Position numbers and translations under genes: made by a program
The notes under the pieces: generated by a model
Told to the model about the DNA's origin: nothing
Database searches by the model: none
Seen by the model: the letters and a program-made list of their open reading frames with translations, nothing else
Source of the DNA: Neisseriaceae bacterium
GTDB taxonomy: Bacteria; Pseudomonadota; Gammaproteobacteria; Burkholderiales; Neisseriaceae
DNA length: 13,410 nt
NCBI GenBank assembly: GCA_030151665.1
Contig: JASLDB010000196.1
Span: forward strand, 1-13,410
Direction: 5' to 3'
In this document: piece after piece, positions 1-6,425 of the stretch
Numbering within the stretch: the first letter of the stretch is position 1
Layout of the letters: the number at the start of each line of letters is the position of its first letter

Positions 1-77
1 TGATTGATGAAAACACAGAAGTTATCCGTACCCATCGTGGTCTAGGCTATAGTTTGCGATGTGAACCATGCGCCTAA
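1..77 (+). CDS. creB: Response regulator CreB, C-terminal end (partial)
   Basis: Only the last 25 codons are present. The reading frame that starts at base 3 ends at the TAA at 75-77. It encodes IDENTEVIRTHRGLGYSL followed by RCEPCA, the final wing hairpin of an OmpR/PhoB-type winged-helix DNA-binding domain. The Arg-Thr-His-Arg-Gly-(Leu/Met)-Gly-Tyr-Ser-Leu ending closely resembles E. coli CreB, and the next gene is clearly creC, so CreB is the natural identity. CreB is the DNA-binding partner of CreC and recognises TTCAC direct repeats in enterics; such repeats occur downstream at 1550-1586. The gene overlaps the creC start by 10 bases, which implies one operon. The receiver domain and the phospho-acceptor Asp lie outside the window and cannot be checked. 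Confidence 0.85.
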   Translation, partial: IDENTEVIRTHRGLGYSLRCEPCA

Positions 78-1471
78 GCATTCGTTTTTTTTTGATGTAT
101 TTTATTGTTTTGGCCTTAATTGGTTATTTTGTATTGGATGTTTTTGTCAGCGAAATCAAACCCAGCGTTCGCCAAGCCACCGAACAGACCTTGATTACCA
201 CTGCCAATTTACTGGCACAAACAGCCAAACAAGACATGGAAGAAGACAATATTGCTCAAGGGCAATTATCCAAAATGTTCCGCTCTGCCAACCGCCAACA
301 GATACAAAAAACGCCATTTCAAGAAGTGGATTACCGTGTATATGTGACCAATGCCAATGGTATTGTTATTTTTGATTCCAGTAACAAAGCCCTTGGACAA
401 AATTACTCTCGCTGGAATGACGTCTATCTTACCTTGCGCGGTAAATATGGTGCCCGCAGTACACGATCTGATCCCAACGATCCAAGCACGTCCGTAATGT
501 ATGTTGCAGCCCCCATTTATATTGACAAGCGGATTCAAGGCTCGATTACAGTGAGCCAAGACAATATGGTCATGAACCCCATTGTTTTTCGCGCAGAAAA
601 AAAAATCATTCAAGCAGGTATCTTATTACTCATTATTGCCTTTTTATTGGGCTTGGCAATGGTGTGGTGGTTTAATCGTTCTATTCAAGCACTTATTCAT
701 TATGCCAAAGCTGTACCCAATCAAGCCAATTTACCCACCCCAAAAGTCAGCTCGGCCGAATTGACTGTATTGGCCAATGCCTTGGGTGAAATGCGCAGCA
801 AATTGGATGGCAAAGCCTATGTAGAAGATTACGTCCATTCCCTCACCCATGAACTCAAAAGCCCTTTGGCTGCTATTAAAGGCTCGGCTGAATTGCTCCA
901 AGAAGATTTACCCATCGCCTATCGCCAACAATTTGCCAATAGCATCACCACACAAAGCTTGCGTATGCAAGAAATGATTGAGCGGATGCTCTTTTTGGTT
1001 AAGCTTGAACGTGCACCGCAATTGAATCTGGTTTCTTGTGATATTCAAGCCCTTGTATCGGCACAAATACAAGCTTTACAACAACCATCATCCCATTTGC
1101 AATGGCAACTGGCATTGTCTCCTTGTACATTGAATATTGATGTTTTTTGGGTGGAACAGGCTTTGCAAAATATTATTCACAATGCCATATCATTTAGCCC
1201 AGGTAATGGACTGATTGCGGTTAAATCATGGCAAAAAAATGGCTATTACACCATTGAAATAACAGATGAAGGCGCAGGCATTCCTGATTTTGCCCTCAAT
1301 AAAATCTTTGATCGCTTTTATTCCTTATCAAGACCCAATGGCACCAAAAGCAGTGGCATTGGCTTGAATTTGGTGCAACACATTATGCAATTGCATCAAG
1401 GTCAGGTACATGTCAGCAATCGCATCAGACAAAAAGGTGTCCAAGTTCGTTTATTATTTCCACTGGTTTAA
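68..1471 (+). CDS. creC: Two-component sensor histidine kinase CreC
   Basis: A 467-residue inner-membrane kinase, close to the 474 residues of E. coli CreC and co-linear with it as I recall it. A first membrane segment spans residues 7-28. A periplasmic sensor domain follows, containing NYSRWNDVYLTLRGKYGARS (112-131) and VMYVAAPI (143-150), both typical of CreC. A second membrane segment lies at about 181-201, followed by a HAMP-like linker. The H-box is SLTHELKSPLAAIKG, with phospho-acceptor His261. ATPase motifs follow: N-box around N368-N372, G1 DEGAGIP (400-406), F-box FDRFYSL (414-420) and G2 SSGIGL (428-433). All key residues are present, so it should be active. CreC phosphorylates CreB; in enterics the pair responds to fermentation and minimal-medium growth and to PBP inhibition. 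The start at 68 overlaps creB by 10 bases without a strong Shine-Dalgarno, suggesting translational coupling, and it aligns with the E. coli N-terminus. Confidence 0.96.
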   Translation: MRLSIRFFLMYFIVLALIGYFVLDVFVSEIKPSVRQATEQTLITTANLLAQTAKQDMEEDNIAQGQLSKMFRSANRQQIQKTPFQEVDYRVYVTNANGIVIFDSSNKALGQNYSRWNDVYLTLRGKYGARSTRSDPNDPSTSVMYVAAPIYIDKRIQGSITVSQDNMVMNPIVFRAEKKIIQAGILLLIIAFLLGLAMVWWFNRSIQALIHYAKAVPNQANLPTPKVSSAELTVLANALGEMRSKLDGKAYVEDYVHSLTHELKSPLAAIKGSAELLQEDLPIAYRQQFANSITTQSLRMQEMIERMLFLVKLERAPQLNLVSCDIQALVSAQIQALQQPSSHLQWQLALSPCTLNIDVFWVEQALQNIIHNAISFSPGNGLIAVKSWQKNGYYTIEITDEGAGIPDFALNKIFDRFYSLSRPNGTKSSGIGLNLVQHIMQLHQGQVHVSNRIRQKGVQVRLLFPLV

Positions 1472-1538
1472 GAAATGCATTATCTGTTTTTAACATAATC
1501 AATTGATAAAAATAACAAAATCATTTATTTATAAAATC

Positions 1539-1586
1539 TTAACACATACTTCACCTGCTTTTCACACAAGTTTCACAAAACTTCAC
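1539..1586 (+). promoter_or_regulatory. Tandem CreB-binding half-sites (expanded cre-tag) upstream of creD
   Basis: Exact TTCAC pentamers begin at 1550, 1561, 1572 and 1582, and a degenerate TTAAC begins at 1539. Successive starts are 11, 11, 11 and 10 bases apart, so 1550-1576 contains two overlapping perfect copies of TTCAC-N6-TTCAC. That is the established E. coli CreB 'cre-tag' and the related Aeromonas blr-tag. The sites lie on one face of the helix, directly between the CreBC genes and creD, the main CreBC target in enterics. The inference is that CreB binds here cooperatively and activates creD. I could not place a convincing -10 box; weak candidates lie at 1611-1637. Confidence 0.88.
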
Positions 1587-1656
1587 CAATACACATCATC
1601 ACCACATGTCCATGATTTATTCTTCATTCAATATGCTTTTTGAAAAAAGGGACTTC

Positions 1657-3297
1657 ATGATGAACCACCAAACCACTTCACCACCAAATAATACCCACGA
1701 TGGTCATGCCAAATTGGCTGGCAAAATGGGTATTTTGTCTATTTTGGTCGTTATTCTATTGCTCGGTTTAACTTGGGTACAGTCGTTGGTTAATGAGCGC
1801 CAAAATGCCCAAGCCGATGTCATTCGCCAAATTGCCGCCAGCAGTAGCAATAGTCAAACCATTTTGGGACCGATATTGGTGATTCCTTACCAATACACCA
1901 CGATGGAAAACATCATGGCAAAAGACGAGGCTGGCAATGTGATTGCAGGCAAAGTCATTGGCTCAAGAGAAGTCATTCAATTCAAAGAATGGCTCATTTT
2001 ACCCAAAGACTTAAAAGTTGAAGGCAATGCCAAAGTCGAAGCACGCCGTTTGGGGATTTACCAAGGTCAAGTTTACTTATCTGATTTAAACATCAGCGGC
2101 AGTTTACCCGCTTTAGACACCAGCCATTTAAAGAAACTCAATAAATTGGTGGTGGGGGATCCCAAATTAACCGTATTGGTTGGCGACACCCGTGGGATTC
2201 AAACCCTATCGGCATTAAAACTGGGGGCAGAGAGCTTTGAATTTCAAGCCGGTTCTGGCATACACACCAAAACACCCCCTCAACCCGCTCCGGCCCCAGA
2301 AGTGCCTTCTGAATATGAACATGATGAAAAAGCAGTCGTGGTGGCAGAACAAGCACCTATTCAAGATTTAAGTAACGGTGTACACATTGCATTCACAGGG
2401 AAAGGCAATTTAGCAGCATGGGAGACGGCGCAAAAATTCTCATTCAATCTTAAAATTCAAGGCACAGAATCCTTGGCAATGGTGCCTGTCGGTGAAAGCA
2501 GTTCATTGACCTTAAATTCCAACTGGGCTGACCCCAACTTTGCTGAGCAGCTATCACCGAGTAGCCGTGAGATTAATCAACAAGGTTTTAAAGCCACATG
2601 GAACAGCACATGGTTTGCCAACAATCTCAATACCAAATTGCAAAACATTGATGATTTAGCCAAACCCAATCAATCTGCCTTTGGTGTGCGTTTCGTCAAA
2701 ACTGTTAATGAATACCAACTCAATACCCGCAGTGTTAAATATGGCGTTTTATTCATTGTATTGACCTTTGTGGCCTTTTTTGTGACCGAGATTCTAAAGT
2801 CTTTGCGTGTCCACCCCATTCAATATTTTATGATTGGTAGCACTTTGGTCTTGTTCTATGTATTGTTGTTGTCTTTATCAGAACATTTTGGCTTCGCCAT
2901 GTCATATGCCATTGCTGCCATCATGTGTGTGGGCTTAATCACCCTGTATTCGGTCTTTGCTCTACAAAATAAAAAGCCAGCCGTTACCATGGGTATTTTA
3001 TTAAGCATTTTGTATGCCGTGTTGTACTTGATTTTACAATCAGAAGACTTTGCCCTATTGTCTGGTAGCTTGTTATTGTTTGTGGTATTGGGTCTGATGA
3101 TGTTTGTTACACGCAATGTTAATTGGTATAAAGACATTAATTTGGGCTTGGATACCAGTGCTTTGGATAAAGACCCAAATCATGCCAATGACTTTGACAA
3201 CATTCCATCATTTGAGCCTCAATCAGAAGCCAAAAATGATGGCATTGATGCCGTAAGCCAAGATCAGCCCAACACCAACAACACAGAATCAAAATAA
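1657..3297 (+). CDS. creD: Inner membrane protein CreD
   Basis: A 546-residue CreD-family (CreD/Cet) inner-membrane protein; E. coli CreD is 450. From Met1 at 1657, an N-terminal anchor spans about 24-41. A large periplasmic domain carries the family segments RRLGIYQGQVYLSDL (130-144), VGDTRGI (175-181), SNWADPNF and TWNSTWFANNL (314-324). About five C-terminal membrane segments lie between 362 and 485, including FVAFFVTEIL, VHPIQY and LLSLSEHFGF. Two parts look longer than in E. coli: a Pro/Glu-rich stretch at about 204-238 inside the periplasmic domain, and an acidic, Asn/Gln/Ser-rich tail from about 492. The molecular role is poorly known; creD overexpression alters envelope stability and colicin E2 tolerance and is tied to beta-lactam responses. 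I prefer 1657 because AAAAAAGGGA sits just upstream. An in-frame ATG at 1606, giving 563 residues, lies only 20 bases after the CreB array. Confidence 0.93.
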   Translation: MMNHQTTSPPNNTHDGHAKLAGKMGILSILVVILLLGLTWVQSLVNERQNAQADVIRQIAASSSNSQTILGPILVIPYQYTTMENIMAKDEAGNVIAGKVIGSREVIQFKEWLILPKDLKVEGNAKVEARRLGIYQGQVYLSDLNISGSLPALDTSHLKKLNKLVVGDPKLTVLVGDTRGIQTLSALKLGAESFEFQAGSGIHTKTPPQPAPAPEVPSEYEHDEKAVVVAEQAPIQDLSNGVHIAFTGKGNLAAWETAQKFSFNLKIQGTESLAMVPVGESSSLTLNSNWADPNFAEQLSPSSREINQQGFKATWNSTWFANNLNTKLQNIDDLAKPNQSAFGVRFVKTVNEYQLNTRSVKYGVLFIVLTFVAFFVTEILKSLRVHPIQYFMIGSTLVLFYVLLLSLSEHFGFAMSYAIAAIMCVGLITLYSVFALQNKKPAVTMGILLSILYAVLYLILQSEDFALLSGSLLLFVVLGLMMFVTRNVNWYKDINLGLDTSALDKDPNHANDFDNIPSFEPQSEAKNDGIDAVSQDQPNTNNTESK

Positions 3298-3351
3298 TTT
3301 ATCCCAATGAACTGAAGTCAACATAAAGAATATCACCGACTTTTCAAAACC

Positions 3352-3394
3352 GTTCCGCAATAACCATGTTTTCACTGACATTTTATTGCGGAAC
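3352..3394. terminator. Long hairpin between convergent genes (possible bidirectional terminator)
   Basis: Perfect 12-base inverted arms GTTCCGCAATAA (3352-3363) and TTATTGCGGAAC (3383-3394) enclose a 19-base loop, which itself contains a short ATGT/ACAT pairing (3366-3369 with 3378-3381). It lies between the end of creD and the end of the - strand membrane-protein gene, where a shared terminator is expected. Neither strand has a strong U-tract; the - strand has only TTTT shortly after the stem and the + strand only TTT. It may be a weak or Rho-assisted terminator, an mRNA 3'-end stabiliser, or a copy of an interspersed repeat. Confidence 0.5.
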
Positions 3395-3414
3395 ACTGTT
3401 TAGCACATCATTAA

Positions 3415-3792
3415 TCAGAAAATTTTACCCTGCTTACCAATACACCCAATCATCCCCCATGACAAAGCATACACAGGCAAAGCGACCCACAATAAATGGC
3501 TGTCATTGAACCCCGCATGGGATAAGACAAAAGATATAATAGCCGTAAAGAATAAAGCCTCAAACGATAAACGTTTACCCAATGCAATATATTGATGGCG
3601 AATAATGGTTAACACCATCACCAGAATAATGACAGGCAAAACCATACTAACACCATTGAAAACAGCCTCTAAAAAACTTTTTCCACGCATATAAACAGGT
3701 GTCAATAATGACTCTGGTAACAGTGCATAAATGCTCACCACCATAAAAGCGGCCAAAAGCGAATTCACCAACATGAAGCCATATTTTTTCAT
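3415..3792 (-). CDS. Hypothetical small membrane protein, four predicted helices
   Basis: I do not recognise this 125-residue protein. It is very hydrophobic, with about four likely membrane helices at residues 7-25, 47-65, 76-92 and 100-117, separated by short basic or polar stretches (YMRGKSF, RHQYIALGKR, GFNDSH), and a basic tail GKQGKIF. No catalytic motif, signal-peptidase site or metal-binding pattern is evident. On its own strand GAGGAA precedes the ATG by about 9 bases, a good ribosome-binding site, so it is probably a real gene. It lies 71 bases downstream of argH on the same strand, but the argH hairpin terminator sits between them and ends close to this Shine-Dalgarno. Expression would therefore need read-through or a promoter inside the end of argH. 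It could be an integral membrane accessory protein; no function can be assigned. Confidence 0.72.
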   Translation of the reverse strand: MKKYGFMLVNSLLAAFMVVSIYALLPESLLTPVYMRGKSFLEAVFNGVSMVLPVIILVMVLTIIRHQYIALGKRLSFEALFFTAIISFVLSHAGFNDSHLLWVALPVYALSWGMIGCIGKQGKIF

Positions 3793-3811
3793 TGCTTATT
3801 TTTCCTCAAAT

Positions 3812-3846
3812 AAAAAGCTGCCTGAAATGATGTTTCAGGCAGCTTT
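3812..3846 (-). terminator. argH intrinsic terminator built from inverted DNA-uptake-like sequences
   Basis: Perfect 14-base arms AAAGCTGCCTGAAA (3814-3827) and TTTCAGGCAGCTTT (3833-3846) flank a 5-base loop. Read on the - strand the stem is followed by five U residues (3816-3812), the form of a Rho-independent terminator for argH, whose stop codon lies 18 bases upstream. Each arm contains AAGCTGCCTGAA, one base different from the Simonsiella-dialect DNA uptake sequence AGGCTGCCTGAA. In Neisseriaceae, paired inverted uptake sequences commonly serve as terminators. I saw no other full uptake-like copy in the window. Confidence 0.88.
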
Positions 3847-3863
3847 AAAAACCACAAACCCAA

Positions 3864-5246
3864 TTAGTTAGCGATTTGTTCACGCCAGCGATTAACTTGT
3901 AAACGCACTTGTTCTGGTGCCGTACCACCCAAGTGGTTACGAGCTTGTAATGAACCTTCTGGCACCAATACATCGTAAACATCATTGGCGATTAAATCGC
4001 TAAATTTTTGCAAATCTGCAATACTCAAATCACTCAAATCCACACCACGACCATCGGCTTCACGCACAGCCAATGCAACCACTTCATGGCTGTCTCTAAA
4101 TGGCATGCCTTTTTTCACCAAATAATCGGCCAAATCTGTGGCGGTGGCAAAGCCTTGCATAACGGCACTGCGCATGGCGGCTGGCTTCACAGTAACACCT
4201 CGCATCATGTCAGCGTAAATGCGTAAGGTATCAATTAGCGTATCGACTGTGTCAAACAGCGGTTCTTTGTCTTCTTGATTGTCTTTGTTATAAGCCAATG
4301 GTTGTGATTTCATTAAGGTAATCAAACCCATTAAATGGCCAACCACACGACCCGATTTACCACGCACCAATTCTGGCACATCAGGGTTTTTCTTTTGTGG
4401 CATGATGCTAGAGCCTGTGCAGAAGCGATCAGCAATATCAATAAAGCCAACACGTGGGCTCATCCACATCACCAATTCTTCACTCAAACGAGACAAGTGA
4501 ATCATTACCAAGCTCGCAGCGGCTGTGAATTCAATGGCAAAATCTCGGTCAGATACCGCATCCAATGAGTTTTGGCAAATGGCTTCAAAGCCCAATAATT
4601 GTGCTGTTAATTCACGTTGGATAGGGAATGTTGTCCCAGCCAATGCTGCAGCACCCAAAGGCATGCGGTTAACACGTTTACGGCAATCAGCCATTCGCTC
4701 AAAGTCACGACCCAACATTTCCACGTAAGCAAGCATATGGTGGCCAAAGCTCACAGGCTGAGCCACTTGTAAATGGGTAAAACCAGGCATGACCACATCA
4801 GCATTAGTCTCAGCCAAATCGATTAATGAGCTTTGCAAAGCGCGAATGCCATCCATGATAATGACCATTTCATCACGCAACCACAAACGGATGTCAGTGG
4901 CGACTTGGTCATTGCGACTGCGACCGGTGTGTAAGCGTTTGCCTGCATCGCCAATTTTATCGGTTAGGCGACGTTCAATATTCATGTGAACATCTTCTAA
5001 ATCCAAAGACCATTCGATTTGTCCTGCTGCAATTTCTGATAGAATCTCTTGCATGCCTTGCTCAATAGCCGCCAAATCAACATCGGTCAACACACCTGCT
5101 TCTTTTAGCATTTTGGCGTGAGCCAGTGAGCCTTGAATATCCCATTTGGCCAATCGTTTATCAAAGTCAATGGAACCCGTGTATTTTTTTACTAACTCTG
5201 ATACAGGTTCATTAAAACGACCTGACCAAGTTTTGTTATCATGCAT
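3864..5246 (-). CDS. argH: Argininosuccinate lyase
   Basis: Cytosolic enzyme of the last arginine biosynthesis step, splitting argininosuccinate into arginine and fumarate; a homotetramer of the fumarase/aspartase superfamily. The 460-residue length is normal (E. coli 457). Conserved regions appear in order: the N-terminal MHDNKTWSGRF; HTGRSRNDQ (106-114) in substrate binding; GFTHLQVAQP (155-164) with catalytic His158; and the superfamily signature GSSIMPQKKNPD (278-289) with catalytic Ser280 on the flexible loop. No key residue is missing. An AGGATG element upstream of the ATG serves as ribosome-binding site. The gene is divergent from the AlgZ-like kinase with only 53 bases between start codons, so both promoters must share or overlap that stretch; I could not identify either with confidence. 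An intrinsic terminator follows. Confidence 0.98.
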   Translation of the reverse strand: MHDNKTWSGRFNEPVSELVKKYTGSIDFDKRLAKWDIQGSLAHAKMLKEAGVLTDVDLAAIEQGMQEILSEIAAGQIEWSLDLEDVHMNIERRLTDKIGDAGKRLHTGRSRNDQVATDIRLWLRDEMVIIMDGIRALQSSLIDLAETNADVVMPGFTHLQVAQPVSFGHHMLAYVEMLGRDFERMADCRKRVNRMPLGAAALAGTTFPIQRELTAQLLGFEAICQNSLDAVSDRDFAIEFTAAASLVMIHLSRLSEELVMWMSPRVGFIDIADRFCTGSSIMPQKKNPDVPELVRGKSGRVVGHLMGLITLMKSQPLAYNKDNQEDKEPLFDTVDTLIDTLRIYADMMRGVTVKPAAMRSAVMQGFATATDLADYLVKKGMPFRDSHEVVALAVREADGRGVDLSDLSIADLQKFSDLIANDVYDVLVPEGSLQARNHLGGTAPEQVRLQVNRWREQIAN

Positions 5247-5299
5247 AGTATGTCATCCTGTTAAACGACCAAATCTGATCTAAGTACAAAGCAAAATTT

Positions 5300-6307
5300 A
5301 TGGACATTATACGCCAACCTATTCAATTATTTGCAGTCCCTGACTTTAGAAACTTAGGGATTATGATCAAAATATACACTAGTGTTTTGTTTTTTATGCT
5401 ATTTTGGCCATTATTATCCATGCACGAAAATAGCTGGAATTATCTCCAAGCATTTTTACAGCTGGCATTGTGGGTTGCCCCTGCAACGCTTTTCGCCACC
5501 ATGCTCTTGGCTTTTAGCAATCAATTCATACACAAAAATGAAAAGCCTGTCTTTTTGGTTTGGTTTATCACCGTTTCAACGGTGTTATTGACACAGCAAG
5601 CCATCAACACTGGCCAATACCATTTGTTACAGCATTTGATTGGGGTGTCCATATTTGTACTGGCATGGATGCATTATTTTTCACTCTGGCAACGTGCTTT
5701 ATCGCCTGCAGTGTCCGAAGCCCAATTGGCAGCATTGACTGCCCGTATTCGCCCACACTTTTTATTTAATAGTCTTAATGCTGCCATTAGTTTGGTTGCC
5801 ACACGACCAGATGATGCTGAAATGGTTTTGGAAAATCTGTCCGAACTTTTCCGTGCCCAGTTAAAAGATCAATTATTGCGCAGTAGTCTCAAAGAAGAAT
5901 TGCAATTAGGAGAAGATTACCTTGCTATTGAAAAAATCCGCATGGGTGAAGAGCGGTTAAATGTTTCTTGGTTAATTAAAGCACCACCAAACACCGAAAT
6001 CCCCCATTTACTCTTACAGCCACTATTAGAAAATGCCGTTTACCATGGCATTGAACCTTACCATCGTCCTGGTACCATACAAGTCAATATTATCCGCAAA
6101 AATGCGTGGCTGTATTTGCGCATTGAAAATCCCGTTTTTGATTTAGAAGCATCCACACACAAGCGCAAAGGCAATCAAATGGCCATGAAGAATATTCGTG
6201 AACGGTTATTTTTATTGTATGATCAAGATGCCAAACTCACCCATCATCGACTTGGCAATCGCTACCAAGTCAGTATTCGCATGCCTTATCGCCTTTATAG
6301 TTCATAA
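5300..6307 (+). CDS. algZ: AlgZ/FimS-type sensor histidine kinase (LytS/His_kinase family)
   Basis: A 335-residue membrane kinase of the LytS/YehU (PF06580) class. About four membrane helices lie at residues 21-41, 48-72, 83-101 and 109-130. The phospho-acceptor motif ARIRPHFLFNSLN follows, with His153. The N-box is LQPLLENAVYHGI (Asn245). The glycine box is GNQMAMKNIRERL (291-303), lacking the second glycine of many LytS kinases, in line with AlgZ relatives as I recall them. In Pseudomonas, AlgZ (FimS) with regulator AlgR controls alginate and type IV pilus genes, and algZ lies divergent from argH exactly as here. Unlike Pseudomonas, no algR follows; the next gene is asmA-like. The 5300 start keeps PDFRNLG, which I recall as conserved near the family N-terminus, although AGGGA upstream of an internal Met at 5363 offers a shorter start. 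The sensed signal is unknown. Confidence 0.88.
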   Translation: MDIIRQPIQLFAVPDFRNLGIMIKIYTSVLFFMLFWPLLSMHENSWNYLQAFLQLALWVAPATLFATMLLAFSNQFIHKNEKPVFLVWFITVSTVLLTQQAINTGQYHLLQHLIGVSIFVLAWMHYFSLWQRALSPAVSEAQLAALTARIRPHFLFNSLNAAISLVATRPDDAEMVLENLSELFRAQLKDQLLRSSLKEELQLGEDYLAIEKIRMGEERLNVSWLIKAPPNTEIPHLLLQPLLENAVYHGIEPYHRPGTIQVNIIRKNAWLYLRIENPVFDLEASTHKRKGNQMAMKNIRERLFLLYDQDAKLTHHRLGNRYQVSIRMPYRLYSS

Positions 6308-6425
6308 AATTTGTAAAACACTGGCACGGATTGATCTATACATGTTATCCTTAACACCAAATTTATGCATAAAACATACATGCCGCATAGTGATTCGGCA
6401 TCGACAACGAGCGGCAACATAAACG

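Noticed and set aside
61..375. 104-residue open frame overlapping the start of creC
   Set aside because: Out-of-frame shadow of creC, whose full-length homology is clear; its composition is not protein-like.
2296..2307. GTGCCTTCTGAA, resembling the Neisseria uptake sequence ATGCCGTCTGAA
   Set aside because: Two mismatches, located inside creD coding sequence and single; likely chance.
6380..6401. ATGCCG/CGGCAT inverted repeat between algZ and asmA
   Set aside because: Only six paired bases, a 10-base loop and no following T-run; too weak to call a terminator or an operator.
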